64,000 bases of DNA from an uncultured Prevotella sp. (GCA_944320305.1 CALUGW010000011.1:1-64000); one strand, 5' to 3'; positions 33,710-43,911 are shown, numbered from the stretch's first letter. Made by a program: numbers and translations. The notes: generated by a model not told the origin, from the sequence alone.

Positions 33710-34903
33710 TCAGAACGAGCCGAACAGGTTGCGCTTCTCAAACAGCCGGACGGCGGACTCTTCGAGCGGCGTGCGCTTCACAATCTCGTTGTCGTGCCAG
33801 AAAGAGTCGTCATATCCCTGTGAGTCGATTTTGTTCTGCAGGTTGTCGTAGAAGCTCAGGCGGGAGCGGCTCCGCGTCTTGCCGCCGCCCACGTTGAACA
33901 TCAGCGACCTTACACGGTTGCGCCTGCCGTTTGACATCAGCGACACGGAGATGCTGACAGACTCCACCTCGGAGAAGCCGCCAGAGACGTCGAACGTCTC
34001 CTCAAACGTCATTTCGTCCACCGGCACAATCTCGCGCTGCCCGCCGACGTCATTGAGCACGCGCATATTGCGGCCGCGGCCCTTGCAGCGCAACACTCTG
34101 TAAGTGCGGGCGTCAACGTAGAGGGTGCAGTCGAGTATGGGGCGGTCCACACCTTTTCTCGGCTTGAAGCGCAAGATGTGGATGGTGCGTCCGTCGCCGC
34201 TTATTGTGCTCATTGTCACTTTGTAGAACTCGGAAAAGTTGTCAACCAGTGGCATCACGTCCTGCCAGAACAAGGGCGCCCGGCCTCCAACGATCTCTAA
34301 CTGTGAGTAGGTGAAGAAGTTTGCAAAGTAGGAGAACGTGTTCACACTGTCGGATCCCAGCGCGGCGTAGCGGCCGTATTGCAGCGAAAGGTCGCCGAGC
34401 GCCACTGCCGCCCGCCCGCTGAAGAAGGCCTCGAGCACCTCGCTGCACTCGCTGCCGACAAACGCTGTCTGCCTGTAGAAGAACGTGGCCTTGTGGCGCC
34501 GCCGCTTCTTCAGCTGCCGCCGGGCCTCCTTTATGACCGCCCTCACCACCTTGCTGGCAGGATAGACAACCACTTCGGAGAGGCTGACAGCCATCGGATG
34601 CAGCCTCAGCGACCCGCTGACGGCCATGGCCGGAACAGTCAGCGGCGAGTAGCCCACAAACGACACGCTGACGCTCTCGAGCGAGTCGCACCCAATGCTG
34701 AACCAGCCCTCGGCGTTGGTGACGGACCGCAAGCCGCCCTGTGTCCTCACGCTTGCGAACGGCAGCGGTCTGCCCGTGTCGGCATCGATTACCCGTGCCT
34801 CCCATGCGGCGGCGCGGCAGGTCATGGCGCCGGCTGCCGACAGCACCGCAAGCGCCAGCAGCAAGGCTGCGGGGCTAAGGCAGAAGTGGGTTGCTTTCCT
34901 CAT
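33710..34903 (-). CDS. Secreted protein with carboxypeptidase-like regulatory domain
   Basis: 397 aa. A hydrophobic signal region covers residues 9-31. The CarboxypepD_reg-like beta-sandwich follows: EARVIDADTGRPLPFASVRTQGG, SVTNAEGWFSI, SVSFVGYSPL, and LSEVVVYPASKVVRAVIKEA. After that comes a 270-residue region with the ending FWHDNEIVKRTPLEESAVRLFEKRNLFGSF. In Bacteroidales such proteins sit in or at the outer membrane and are uncharacterised; this one is shorter than the barrel-containing relatives. A run of nine G lies about 93-101 bases upstream of its start. Confidence 0.75.
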   Translation of the reverse strand: MRKATHFCLSPAALLLALAVLSAAGAMTCRAAAWEARVIDADTGRPLPFASVRTQGGLRSVTNAEGWFSIGCDSLESVSVSFVGYSPLTVPAMAVSGSLRLHPMAVSLSEVVVYPASKVVRAVIKEARRQLKKRRRHKATFFYRQTAFVGSECSEVLEAFFSGRAAVALGDLSLQYGRYAALGSDSVNTFSYFANFFTYSQLEIVGGRAPLFWQDVMPLVDNFSEFYKVTMSTISGDGRTIHILRFKPRKGVDRPILDCTLYVDARTYRVLRCKGRGRNMRVLNDVGGQREIVPVDEMTFEETFDVSGGFSEVESVSISVSLMSNGRRNRVRSLMFNVGGGKTRSRSRLSFYDNLQNKIDSQGYDDSFWHDNEIVKRTPLEESAVRLFEKRNLFGSF

Positions 34904-35068
34904 TGTCGCACGAATGTTTTTTATATCTGTTTCTGTTATGGATAACGCTCTCAGCCCTGAATTATTGTTGCGGCCCGGAGCGGAGAGCTTCTTCAGGGGG
35001 GGGCTTTGTCTCAGCCGGTTTCGCCCCTGACTGTTTTCAGGCGGGGGCTGACGGTCGGGCTTGGAATG

Positions 35069-35105
35069 AAAAAAAAACGGCGCCGCTCCTCACGGAGAGA
35101 CGCCG
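35069..35105 (-). terminator. Terminator of the decarboxylase operon
   Basis: A twelve-position stem (35078-35089 with 35094-35105, two mismatches, loop TCAC) is followed on the minus strand by nine T (35069-35077). Confidence 0.85.
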
Positions 35106-35138
35106 CAGCTACAAAGATATTGAAAAATTTATTTAGTG

Positions 35139-36296
35139 TTATGACATGAATCCGAGCAAAGCTCCGGCCGCCACTGCCGATCCGATGACGCCGGCCACGT
35201 TGGGACCCATGGCGTGCATGAGCAGGAAGTTGTGGCGGTCGTACTCCAGACCGAGGTTGTTGCTTATGCGCGCACTCATCGGCACGGCCGACACTCCGGC
35301 GTTTCCGATAAGCGGGTTGAGCTTCTTGTCGCGCGGCAGGAAGATGTTCATCACCTTGACGAAGAGCACACCGCTGGCCGTGGCCACCATGAACGAGAAC
35401 GCTCCGAGGATGAAGATGTAGAGAGTGTTGACCGTGAGGAACTCGCTGGCCTGTGTGGAGCAGCCCACGGTGAGGCCGAGCAGCATCACCACGATGTCGT
35501 TGAGAGCCGAGCCGGCGGTCTTCGCAAGGCGCGTGGTCTTGCCCGACTCCTTGAGCAGGTTGCCGAAGAAGAGCATGCCGAGCAGCGGCAGGCCTGAGGG
35601 CACGATGAAGGTGGTGAGCAGCAGTCCGATGATGGGGAAGAGTATGCGCTCCGTCTGGCTCACCTGGCGTGCGGGCTTCATGCGGATGAGACGCTCCTTC
35701 TTGGTGGTGAGCAGGCGCATGAGCGGCGGCTGGATGAGCGGCACGAGTGCCATGTAGGAGTAGGCGCACACGGCGATGGCTCCCATGAGGTTGGGACTGA
35801 GCTTCGACGAGAGGAATATGGCCGTGGGGCCGTCGGCTCCGCCGATGATGGCGATGCCCGCAGCCTGGTTAGGCTCGAAGCCCATTGCCAGAGCCACCAT
35901 GTAGGCTCCGAAGATGCCGAACTGGGCGGCCGCTCCGATGAGCACCAGCTTGGGGTTGGCGATGAGTGCGGAGAAGTCTGTCATGGCTCCGATGCCGAGG
36001 AACACCAGCGGCGGATACCAGCCCTGGCGCACGCCCTGGTAGAAGATGTTGAGCACGGAGTTGTCCTCATAGAGGCCGACCTCAAGGCCGGCGTCGGCCT
36101 TGAACGGGATGTTGCCGATGATGATGCCCAGGCCGATGGGGATGAGCAGCAGCGGCTCGAAGTCTTTCTTGATGGCCAGATAGATGAGGATGGCGCCCAC
36201 GACAATCATAATGATGTTGCCTGCCGTGGCGTTGGCAAAGCCGGTGTAGGTGAGGAACTCGTTGAAGTTCTCAGCCAGAAACTCTGTGAATCCCAT
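35139..36296 (-). CDS. Sodium-pumping decarboxylase beta subunit
   Basis: 385 aa membrane subunit of the OadB/MmdB/GcdB family, which decarboxylates carboxybiotin and exports Na+. About ten helices. Family blocks seen are the GLGIIIGNIPF region, the central IIGGADGPTAIFLSSKLSPNLMGAI loop and GVSAVPMSARISNNLGLEYD, with the conserved Asp/Asn residues of the ion path. It follows the biotin-carrier gene by 6 bases. With mutAB divergent next door, methylmalonyl-CoA decarboxylase is the likeliest complex; oxaloacetate or glutaconyl-CoA cannot be excluded because the carboxyltransferase subunit is not in the window. Confidence 0.92.
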   Translation of the reverse strand: MGFTEFLAENFNEFLTYTGFANATAGNIIMIVVGAILIYLAIKKDFEPLLLIPIGLGIIIGNIPFKADAGLEVGLYEDNSVLNIFYQGVRQGWYPPLVFLGIGAMTDFSALIANPKLVLIGAAAQFGIFGAYMVALAMGFEPNQAAGIAIIGGADGPTAIFLSSKLSPNLMGAIAVCAYSYMALVPLIQPPLMRLLTTKKERLIRMKPARQVSQTERILFPIIGLLLTTFIVPSGLPLLGMLFFGNLLKESGKTTRLAKTAGSALNDIVVMLLGLTVGCSTQASEFLTVNTLYIFILGAFSFMVATASGVLFVKVMNIFLPRDKKLNPLIGNAGVSAVPMSARISNNLGLEYDRHNFLLMHAMGPNVAGVIGSAVAAGALLGFMS

Positions 36297-36302
36297 AACT
36301 CA

Positions 36303-36764
36303 TCATGCTATTGTGAGCAGCACAGCCCCCTCGAGGACTGAGTCGCCGGGTTTAACGGAGATGGATGTGACGGTGCCGGAGAACTCGCTCTCGATGTTGT
36401 TCTGCATCTTCATGGCCTCGAGCACCACGACGGTGTCGCCGTCTTTGATCTTGTCGCCCACCTGTACATTGACTGAAGTGATGGTGCCTGGCAGCGGCGA
36501 CTTGACCTGCGAGCCAGTGGCCGCCGGTGCGGGCTGCTCTGCTGGGGCTGCCGCCGGTGCGGGCTTGGCCGCAGCCGGCTGCTGTGCCTGGTGCGGCTGC
36601 TGCACCTCGGGCTTCTTGCGGATGGCGTGTGCGGGGTTGATGGGCTGCTTCAGCTCCACCTCAAACTTTATTCCGTTGACGTTGACCTTGGCCACGTTGC
36701 CTTCCAGCTCTTCTATTTCTACGTCGTAGTCTACGCCCTGTACTTTATATTGGAACTTGTTCAT
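36303..36764 (-). CDS. Biotin carrier subunit of the decarboxylase
   Basis: 153 aa. An N-terminal 50-residue domain is followed by a flexible Ala/Pro/Gln linker (51-86). The biotinyl domain holds the biotin-accepting Lys119 in LEAMKMQNN. It carries CO2 from the carboxyltransferase to the membrane beta subunit. Order and spacing (gamma, carrier, beta) match the sodium-pump decarboxylase operons of anaerobes. Confidence 0.93.
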   Translation of the reverse strand: MNKFQYKVQGVDYDVEIEELEGNVAKVNVNGIKFEVELKQPINPAHAIRKKPEVQQPHQAQQPAAAKPAPAAAPAEQPAPAATGSQVKSPLPGTITSVNVQVGDKIKDGDTVVVLEAMKMQNNIESEFSGTVTSISVKPGDSVLEGAVLLTIA

Positions 36765-36797
36765 AATTGTTTGTCTGTTATTTGTTGCTGTTTGTGT

Positions 36798-37772
36798 TTA
36801 TTCGTGAAACTGGGTCATCTGGATGTATTCGTCATTCCAGTCTGTCGTTTTTGGCTTGATGGTGATGATGCCGCTCTCCACATCGTGCACGTTGTTGGTG
36901 TACTGCTGGAGCGCGAGCGAGATGACGGCGATGTAGGTCTCCTTGTCGATGCCCTTCGACTTCAGCCCGTCCTGGAGTATCACGTTGGTCTTGTGCCCCA
37001 GCTCAACGGTTTTCTCCACGGTCTTGACTCCGGCTTTCAGAGGCTGGATGTTGGCCATCTTCCTGGCTGCGGCCCTGTGTCTGACGAACATTCCGAAGAG
37101 CATGAAGAAGATGTAGAGCAGCGCGAGGCAGAAGAACACGATGCCCATGGCAAGCACGGTGATGCCTATTCCGTAGGGGTCGTTGCGCTTGAGCTTGGCT
37201 ATCTTGCTCTCGTCCACCTGGATATAGTTCGAAATTCCGGGCGTCACGGCGTCGTATGGCTTGACCTGCCACGTGGCGGCACCGTCTCTTTCGCGGGCGT
37301 AAGACTGGTCGGCGGCAAGGACGGGCACGGTGACTGAGTCGATGAGCTGTGTGGCGTTGCCATCGTAAAGGCCGATCCACGTAGGCTCGTCGGGATTGAT
37401 TTTCACAGAGAGATGCAGCGTGCCGGAGGCCGGCGTGCTGTTGCAGAAGAATACAAGATGCTGGCGCGCGCTGAGGTTGGTGCGTGAGTCGCCGCTGGGA
37501 ATGATGCTCATGCGCTTCATCCGCTCGGGCACGCTCATTTCAGGATCAAGCACCGAGCGGTCTGTGGTGAGGAACATACCCCTGATGTTGTAGGTTGAGA
37601 ACGAGACATTGGCGATCTCGACCCACGCCTCGCGCCGCCCGTATTCGTCCTGCAGGCTTGTTGCGTTGTTGGTCATAACCTCGTTCAGCTTGATGCTCTC
37701 AGACATCTGGCCTTGCATCATCGCCGGAGTCGAGGCCAGCATGAGGCCCAACAGTAATCCGAGTTTGTTCAT
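36798..37772 (-). CDS. Decarboxylase gamma-like (OadG) subunit fused to a lamin-tail domain
   Basis: 324 aa. A signal peptide (1-22) is followed by a lamin-tail-like beta-sandwich (about 25-170: SIKLNEVMTNNATSLQDEYGRREAWVEIANVS, then LDPEM and LSVKINPDEPTWIGL). One OadG-like membrane helix follows (about 200-225, GIGITVLAMGIVFFCLALLYIFF), then a cytoplasmic tail ending YTNNVHDVESGIITIKPK. OadG anchors the complex. The periplasmic lamin-tail part is much larger than the roughly 80-residue gamma of Klebsiella; its role is unknown. Confidence 0.82.
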   Translation of the reverse strand: MNKLGLLLGLMLASTPAMMQGQMSESIKLNEVMTNNATSLQDEYGRREAWVEIANVSFSTYNIRGMFLTTDRSVLDPEMSVPERMKRMSIIPSGDSRTNLSARQHLVFFCNSTPASGTLHLSVKINPDEPTWIGLYDGNATQLIDSVTVPVLAADQSYARERDGAATWQVKPYDAVTPGISNYIQVDESKIAKLKRNDPYGIGITVLAMGIVFFCLALLYIFFMLFGMFVRHRAAARKMANIQPLKAGVKTVEKTVELGHKTNVILQDGLKSKGIDKETYIAVISLALQQYTNNVHDVESGIITIKPKTTDWNDEYIQMTQFHE

Positions 37773-37823
37773 TTCTGTTTAGTGAGTGATTTTTATTTTG
37801 TAATTTTTTTAGCTGTCCTTGTC

Positions 37824-39509
37824 TTACGCGCAGCAGAGAAGAATGATGAGCTGGGCTGTGAGTATTCGCAGGAACATGCTCAGCGGATAGACAGTGGAAT
37901 AGCCCACAGCCGGCGCTTCTTTCGAACACGACTGGTTGGCATAGGCGAGCGCTGGCGGGTCTGTGTATGTTCCGGCAATCATACCCATGATGGTGAAATA
38001 GTTGAATTTGTATTTCAGTCTGGCGATTGTGCCCATTATGAGAATGGGTATGACGGTGATGAGGAAGCCTGTGTAGACGTATTTCAGTCCGTCACCCTGC
38101 ACAACGGTGTCCCAGAAGCCGCCGCCGGCCTTGATGCCGACGCTGGCCAGGAAGAGCACGAGCCCTATCTCGCGCAGCATGGAGTTGGCGCTGGTGGTGG
38201 TGTAGGTGACAAGATGCACTTTGTAGCCGAAGCGCCCGATGAGAATGGCAATGACCAGCGGGCCGCCGGCGATTCCGAGCTTGAGCGGCATCGGCATTCC
38301 CGGAATGGCGAATGGCAGGCTGCCGAAAATTATTCCGACGATTATTCCGATGAAGATTGTCGCGATGTTGGGCGACTCAAGACGCTTGATGGAGTTTCCG
38401 AGCACGCTTGTAACCCGGTTTACGAGATTCTCAGGGCCGACAACCATCACGCGGTCGCCCACCTGGAGAGCCAGGTGCGGGTTGGCGAAGAGGTCCATTC
38501 CCTGGCGTGTCACGCGCGTCACGTTGACTCCGTAGACAGAGGAGAAGTGCATCTGGCCGAGGGTCTTGCCGTTGATGGCAGGCCGCGTGACGACGATTCG
38601 CTTTGACACCATAGGCTGGTCTTGCTTTTCCCATTCAACGTTTACCTCGGGGCCGATGAAGGCTATGATGGCTTCGGCGTCGGCTTCGGCGCACACGATG
38701 TACACGCTGTCGCCAAGCTCGAGTTTCGTCTTGCTGTTGGGCACGCTTATGTGGCCGTCGTGGAGTGCGCGGGAGCACACGAAATCGCGGTTGAGGAAGT
38801 CGTGGATCTGCTGCAGCGTGCGCCCCGCAAGGTATGAGTTTGACACTTGCAGGGTCATGCGGTGCGGCTTGACGTGAACGTCTTCTTCGGAGTCCTTCGT
38901 CAGTTGGGCCTCTTCGTCGTCGGGCTTGATGCGGCAGATGTATTTCAGGGCGATGGTCGCGCCGATGATGCCGAGCACGCCGAGCGGGTAGGCGCAGGCA
39001 TAGCCTGAGGCTATTTGCGGCGCGGAGCCGTCGGGATAGATGCTGCTCAGCGCCTCGTTGGCCGCTCCGAGACCCGGAGTGTTGGTGACGGCTCCGAACA
39101 GTGTTCCGACCATCATCGGGAGATTCTGCGGATTGCCGGTGTCGAAAAAGATGAAGTAGCAGGCGAACATCACTGCGATGTTGAGCAGGATTGTGGCGGT
39201 TGAAAGGAGGTTGAGCGAGACTCCGCCTTTTCTGAAGCTCTCGAAAAAGCCGGGACCCACCTGGAGTCCGATCATGAAGACGAAGAGGATAAGCCCAAAA
39301 TCCTGCAGGAATGTCAGGATGTTGTTAGGGGCCGTCATGCCGATGTGGCCGGCGACAATTCCCGCAAAAAGTACAAACGTCACGCCGAGAGAGATGCCGC
39401 CCACCTTGATTTTGCCAAGGAGGACGCCGACAGCGATGACAATGGCATAGAGAAGCGCGATGTGCGCCACGGAGTTAGTGTCCGCGAATAGGTTTATTAG
39501 CCAGTCCAT
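37824..39509 (-). CDS. AspT/YidE-type transporter with two RCK_C domains
   Basis: 561 aa of the aspartate:alanine exchanger (AAE) family. The two membrane halves (about residues 1-195 and 385-560) carry the family's duplicated domain, with signatures NTPGLGAA and the later [12 protein letters not shown]. They are separated by a cytoplasmic segment holding two RCK_C (TrkA-C) regulatory domains (about 215-370). Transport of a dicarboxylate or amino acid is likely but unproven. The OadG-like gene follows after 51 bases, so transporter and decarboxylase are probably one operon. Confidence 0.85.
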   Translation of the reverse strand: MDWLINLFADTNSVAHIALLYAIVIAVGVLLGKIKVGGISLGVTFVLFAGIVAGHIGMTAPNNILTFLQDFGLILFVFMIGLQVGPGFFESFRKGGVSLNLLSTATILLNIAVMFACYFIFFDTGNPQNLPMMVGTLFGAVTNTPGLGAANEALSSIYPDGSAPQIASGYACAYPLGVLGIIGATIALKYICRIKPDDEEAQLTKDSEEDVHVKPHRMTLQVSNSYLAGRTLQQIHDFLNRDFVCSRALHDGHISVPNSKTKLELGDSVYIVCAEADAEAIIAFIGPEVNVEWEKQDQPMVSKRIVVTRPAINGKTLGQMHFSSVYGVNVTRVTRQGMDLFANPHLALQVGDRVMVVGPENLVNRVTSVLGNSIKRLESPNIATIFIGIIVGIIFGSLPFAIPGMPMPLKLGIAGGPLVIAILIGRFGYKVHLVTYTTTSANSMLREIGLVLFLASVGIKAGGGFWDTVVQGDGLKYVYTGFLITVIPILIMGTIARLKYKFNYFTIMGMIAGTYTDPPALAYANQSCSKEAPAVGYSTVYPLSMFLRILTAQLIILLCCA

Positions 39510-39537
39510 AAGGGAAAATCAACGATATTCTTTGCTG

Positions 39538-39545
39538 CAAAATTA
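39538..39545 (-). promoter_or_regulatory. -7 box of the transporter/decarboxylase operon
   Basis: Minus-strand TAATTTTG, 29 bases before the ATG at 39509. Confidence 0.6.
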
Positions 39546-39647
39546 GGTAAAATATTGCGCAAAAAATAATTTCTGTGCCATTATTTTAAAAGTCGTTGTT
39601 AAGTTTTTGAATTTTTCACGCTTGCATTTCTTTTTCTCTTTATATAT

Positions 39648-39678
39648 TTTACAATGTCAGATATTATGCCTATCTTTG
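39648..39678 (+). promoter_or_regulatory. Promoter of mutAB
   Basis: TTTA (39648-39651), 19 bases, then TATCTTTG (39671-39678). The leader to the mutA ATG is about 170 bases. Confidence 0.6.
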
Positions 39679-39852
39679 CAAAATAGAGTGGCGCGATGCT
39701 GCGGGCGGGCGGCATGAGGAAGCTGCCGTGCCGCGTCGGCAGATGGCGCGGCCGTTCCCCGCAGAGGCGGGGCGCGGGGCTTTTCAGGGTGCTGTGCTGT
39801 CAGAAATCCGCCATTAAACGCTTTGTCATACATTAAATATAATTGAAAAGTT

Positions 39853-41709
39853 ATGTCAGACAACAAAGAGAAACTCTTTACCGAGTTCACAGCTCCGACG
39901 ACCCAGGAGTGGCTTGACAAGATTCAAGCGGACTTGAAGGGCGCCGACTTCAACAAAAAACTGGTGTGGAGAACAGACGAGGGCTTCTCCATGCAGCCGT
40001 TTTACCGCCGTGAAGACGTGCTGAAGCTGAAGACTCCTGATGCACTGCCCGGTGAGTTCCCGTTCGTGCGCGGAAACAAAAAGGACAACAACACGTGGTA
40101 TGTCCGCCAGAACATCGAGGCTGCCGACGCCAAAGAGGCTAACGCCAAGGCGCTGGATGTCCTCAACAAGGGCGTAGACTCGCTCGGATTCCATTTCCAT
40201 GGCGACAGTATCAGCGCGGAGTTCGTTGAGACCTTGCTCGATGGAATAGAGTGCGAGTGCGTCGAGCTGAATTTCTGCACGTGCAAGCGCCGTTCGTTGG
40301 AGTTGGCGAAACTGCTTGTGGCTTATTTTGAAAAGAAAGGTTACGACAAAGAAAAAATTGTCGGCTCGATTGACTGGGACCCGATCGAGAAGATTGTGAT
40401 GAAAGGGAAGGACACTTCCAAAATCCTTTCTCTGGCCCCACAGCTTGTAGACATTTTCAAAGACTACCCCAACTTCCGCTGCATCGCGGTGAACACCGTC
40501 TCGCTCAACAATGCCGGAGCATACATTGTGCAGGAGTTGGGATATGCCCTTTCGTGGGGTAATGAATATCTGTCGGAGCTTGTCGAGGCCGGCGTCGCCC
40601 CCGAATTGGCGGCAAGCAAGATAAAGTTCAACATGGGCATCACGCAGAATTATTTCATGGAGATTGCCAAGTTCCGTGCCGCGCGCATGCTTTGGGCCGA
40701 TATTGTGAAGCAGTATGAGCCAAAGTGCGACTGCGCCTGCCGTATGTGTGTGAACGCGTCCACCACGACTTATAATATGACCATGTTCGACAGCTATGTC
40801 AATTTGCTCCGCACCCAGACCGAGACAATGAGCGCCGCGCTTGCTGGCGTACACTCGATTGTGGTCGAGCCGTTTGACGTTGTCTACGAGCAGCCGACGG
40901 AATTCTCCGAGCGCATTGCCCGCAACCAGCAGCTGCTGCTCAAGGAGGAGAGCCATTTTGACAAGGTGGTGGACCCTGCCGCGGGCTCGTATTTCATAGA
41001 AGAGCTTACCACATCGCTTGCTGACGCCGCGTGGAAGCTGTTCCTGAAAATCGAGGATGAGGGCGGTTATCTCGAAGCCGTGAAGAAAGGCACAGTGCAG
41101 GATGACATAAACGCCACCAACGCAAAGCGCCATGCGGACGCCGCAAAGCGCAAGGAGTTCATTCTCGGAACAAACCAGTTCCCCAATTTCACGGAGACTT
41201 CCGAAGGCCGCAGGCCTGTTTCGTGCTCTTGCCACTGCGGCTCAAAGGAGGAGTCGGCGTTCAAGAAGATCGAGTCAGCGCGCCTTGCGGCAGACTTTGA
41301 GCAGCTCCGCCTGCAGACAGAGGCCGGCGGCAAGGCGCCTGTGGCGTTCATGCTGACCATCGGCAACCTGGCATGGCGTCAGGCGCGCGCCCAGTTCAGC
41401 TCCAATTTCCTTGCCTGTGCAGGTTACAAAATCATCGACAATCTCGGCTTCGACACCGTAGAGGAGGGTGTTGAGGCAGCCATGAAGGCAGGCGCCGATA
41501 TTGTTGTGCTCTGCTCAAGTGACGATGAATACGCGACATATGCCGTTCCGGCGTTCAACTGCCTGGCCAACCGCGCGATGTTTATTGTGGCCGGCGCGCC
41601 CGCCTGCATGGACGAGCTGAAAGCTGCGGGAATAGAGAATTTCATCCACGTGAAGTGTGATGTGCTTGAGACACTGAAAGGATATAACGCCAAATTGGGA
41701 ATAAAATAA
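39853..41709 (+). CDS. mutA: Methylmalonyl-CoA mutase small subunit
   Basis: 618 aa non-catalytic partner of the B12 mutase heterodimer that interconverts succinyl-CoA and (R)-methylmalonyl-CoA. It follows the mutase barrel pattern (KFNMGITQNYFMEIAKFRAARMLWADIV, RTQTETMSAALAGVHSIVVEPFD, DPAAGSYFIEELT). Its C-terminal B12-type domain lacks the cobalamin-ligating DxHxxG, as expected for the small subunit. An unusual Cys-rich stretch occurs at YEPKCDCACRMCVN and another at VSCSCHCGSKEE. mutB begins 12 bases downstream. Confidence 0.95.
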   Translation: MSDNKEKLFTEFTAPTTQEWLDKIQADLKGADFNKKLVWRTDEGFSMQPFYRREDVLKLKTPDALPGEFPFVRGNKKDNNTWYVRQNIEAADAKEANAKALDVLNKGVDSLGFHFHGDSISAEFVETLLDGIECECVELNFCTCKRRSLELAKLLVAYFEKKGYDKEKIVGSIDWDPIEKIVMKGKDTSKILSLAPQLVDIFKDYPNFRCIAVNTVSLNNAGAYIVQELGYALSWGNEYLSELVEAGVAPELAASKIKFNMGITQNYFMEIAKFRAARMLWADIVKQYEPKCDCACRMCVNASTTTYNMTMFDSYVNLLRTQTETMSAALAGVHSIVVEPFDVVYEQPTEFSERIARNQQLLLKEESHFDKVVDPAAGSYFIEELTTSLADAAWKLFLKIEDEGGYLEAVKKGTVQDDINATNAKRHADAAKRKEFILGTNQFPNFTETSEGRRPVSCSCHCGSKEESAFKKIESARLAADFEQLRLQTEAGGKAPVAFMLTIGNLAWRQARAQFSSNFLACAGYKIIDNLGFDTVEEGVEAAMKAGADIVVLCSSDDEYATYAVPAFNCLANRAMFIVAGAPACMDELKAAGIENFIHVKCDVLETLKGYNAKLGIK

Positions 41710-41721
41710 CCACGAAAAGTC

Positions 41722-43878
41722 ATGAGAAAGAATTTTAAAGACATAGACATATTCGCCGGAATAAAGGCCGCCAACGGCGCCGACTGGCAGAAGGCAAACG
41801 GTATTGCTCCCAATTGGAAGACTCCGGAGCACATCGACGTGAAGCCTGTTTACACCAAAGAAGACCTGGAGGGCATGGAGCATCTGGATTTCGCGGCCGG
41901 AATACCGCCGTTCCTGCGTGGCCCGTACTCCATGATGTATCCGTTCCGCCCGTGGACCATCCGTCAGTACGCCGGATTCTCAACCGCCGAGGAGTCCAAT
42001 GCGTTCTATCGCCGCAACCTGGCGTCGGGGCAGAAGGGCCTGTCTGTGGCCTTTGACCTTCCGACACACCGCGGATATGACCCCGACAACGAGCGTGTTG
42101 TGGGCGATGTCGGCAAGGCCGGCGTGTCCATCTGCAATGAGGAGAACATGAAAGTGCTCTTCGACGGCATTCCGCTTAACAAGATGTCGGTGTCGATGAC
42201 AATGAACGGCGCCGTGCTGCCAATCCTTGCTTTCTACATTGTGGCAGGACTTGAGCAGGGGGCGAAGCTCGAAGAGATGGCCGGCACAATCCAGAATGAC
42301 ATTCTGAAGGAGTTCATGGTGCGCAACACATATATTTATCCGCCGGCATTCTCGATGAAAATCATTGCGGACATCTTTGAGTACACATCGCAGAATATGC
42401 CCAAGTTCAACTCCATCTCCATTTCCGGATACCATATGCAGGAGGCCGGCGCCACGGCAGACATAGAGCTTGCCTACACGCTTGCAGACGGTATGGAGTA
42501 CATCCGCGCCGGAGTCAACGCCGGAATAGACATTGACGCTTTCGCGCCGCGCCTGTCGTTCTTCTGGGCAATCGGTGTGAACCACTTCATGGAGATTGCG
42601 AAGATGCGCGCAGCCCGCGTGCTTTGGGCAAAGATTGTGAAGAGCTTCGGCGCCAAGAACCCCAAGTCCATGGCTCTGCGCACCCACTCGCAGACATCAG
42701 GATGGTCGCTCACAGAGCAAGACCCATACAACAACGTCGGCCGCACCTGCATCGAGGCCATGGCCGCAGTGCTCGGACACACCCAGTCGCTGCACACCAA
42801 CGCGCTCGATGAGGCCATCGCCCTGCCCACGGACTTCTCCGCCCGCATCGCCCGCAACACCCAGATTTACATCCAGAACGAGACTAAGGTCTGCAAGCAC
42901 ATTGACCCGTGGGCTGGCTCTTACTATGTGGAGTCGCTCACCAACGAGCTTATCCACAAGGCGTGGGAGCACATTCAGGAGATCGAGAAGCTCGGCGGCA
43001 TGGCCAAGGCCATTGAGACCGGCGTGCCCAAGATGCGCATCGAGGAGGCCGCAGCCCGTGCCCAGGCCCGCATCGACAGCGGAGTGCAGGTTATTGTCGG
43101 CACTAACAAGTACCGCCTTGACCACGAGGATCCCATTGATATTCTTGAGGTTGACAATACCGCAGTGCGCAAGCAGCAGGAGGAACTGCTGGCCAAGGTG
43201 CGCTCAACGCGCGACAACGAGGCCTGCAGGAAGGCGCTTGCCGAACTGACGGAGTGCGTCCGCACCGGCAAGGGCAACTTGCTCGCCCATGCCATAGAGT
43301 GCGCCAAGCTGCGCTGCACTCTCGGAGAGATTAGTGATGCCTGCGAAGAGGTAGTGGGCCGTTATAAAGCTGTAATCAGAACAATATCAGGTGTGTATTC
43401 ATCAGAAAGCAAAAATGACAAGGACTTCGAGGTGGCTTGCCGGCTGACCGAGGAGTTTGCAAAGAAGGAAGGCCGCCGTCCGCGCATCTTTATTGCCAAG
43501 ATGGGGCAGGACGGACACGACCGCGGCGCGAAGGTTGTGGCAACAGGTTATGCCGACTGCGGCTTCGACGTAGACATGGGACCGTTGTTCCAGACGCCGG
43601 CCGAGGCTGCCCGCGAGGCTGTTGAGAACGATGTCCACGTGGTCGGGGTGTCATCGCTGGCCGCAGGACACAAGACTCTTATCCCGCAACTCATCGAGGA
43701 GTTGAAGAAACTTGGCCGCGAGGACATCATCATCATTGCCGGAGGAGTGATTCCGCCGCAAGACTATGACTTCCTCTACAAGGCCGGTGTGGCTGCCATC
43801 TTCGGCCCCGGCACCTCGGTTGCCAGGGCTGCTGTCGAGATTATGAACATTCTTCTCGACGACGGCGATGCCGAATGA
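41722..43878 (+). CDS. mutB: Methylmalonyl-CoA mutase large (catalytic) subunit
   Basis: 718 aa. The catalytic barrel includes [23 protein letters not shown], the CoA/substrate segment, and [19 protein letters not shown]. The C-terminal cobalamin domain has DGHDRG (597-602), His599 being the lower cobalt ligand, followed by GVSSLAAGH. With mutA it feeds the succinate-to-propionate route, where a sodium-pumping decarboxylase like the one encoded divergently would act next. No epimerase or MeaB chaperone gene is in the window. A strong terminator lies 33 bases after the stop. Confidence 0.97.
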   Translation: MRKNFKDIDIFAGIKAANGADWQKANGIAPNWKTPEHIDVKPVYTKEDLEGMEHLDFAAGIPPFLRGPYSMMYPFRPWTIRQYAGFSTAEESNAFYRRNLASGQKGLSVAFDLPTHRGYDPDNERVVGDVGKAGVSICNEENMKVLFDGIPLNKMSVSMTMNGAVLPILAFYIVAGLEQGAKLEEMAGTIQNDILKEFMVRNTYIYPPAFSMKIIADIFEYTSQNMPKFNSISISGYHMQEAGATADIELAYTLADGMEYIRAGVNAGIDIDAFAPRLSFFWAIGVNHFMEIAKMRAARVLWAKIVKSFGAKNPKSMALRTHSQTSGWSLTEQDPYNNVGRTCIEAMAAVLGHTQSLHTNALDEAIALPTDFSARIARNTQIYIQNETKVCKHIDPWAGSYYVESLTNELIHKAWEHIQEIEKLGGMAKAIETGVPKMRIEEAAARAQARIDSGVQVIVGTNKYRLDHEDPIDILEVDNTAVRKQQEELLAKVRSTRDNEACRKALAELTECVRTGKGNLLAHAIECAKLRCTLGEISDACEEVVGRYKAVIRTISGVYSSESKNDKDFEVACRLTEEFAKKEGRRPRIFIAKMGQDGHDRGAKVVATGYADCGFDVDMGPLFQTPAEAAREAVENDVHVVGVSSLAAGHKTLIPQLIEELKKLGREDIIIIAGGVIPPQDYDFLYKAGVAAIFGPGTSVARAAVEIMNILLDDGDAE

Positions 43879-43911
43879 CATTTGACTTTGAACTCTCTTT
43901 TATAGGAAAGG

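Larger units (their letters stand above)
39510..39852. other. Divergent promoter region between the transporter/decarboxylase operon and mutAB
   Basis: 343 bases with no gene. It holds one -7 box on each strand, an AT-rich centre (39541-39660), and a GC-rich leader with short G/C repeats (39690-39800) before mutA. No riboswitch was recognised, although mutAB needs B12. Confidence 0.6.

Noticed and set aside
39690..39852. B12 riboswitch before mutA
   Set aside because: The leader is GC-rich with short repeats, but no B12-box-like sequence or typical aptamer core was recognised.
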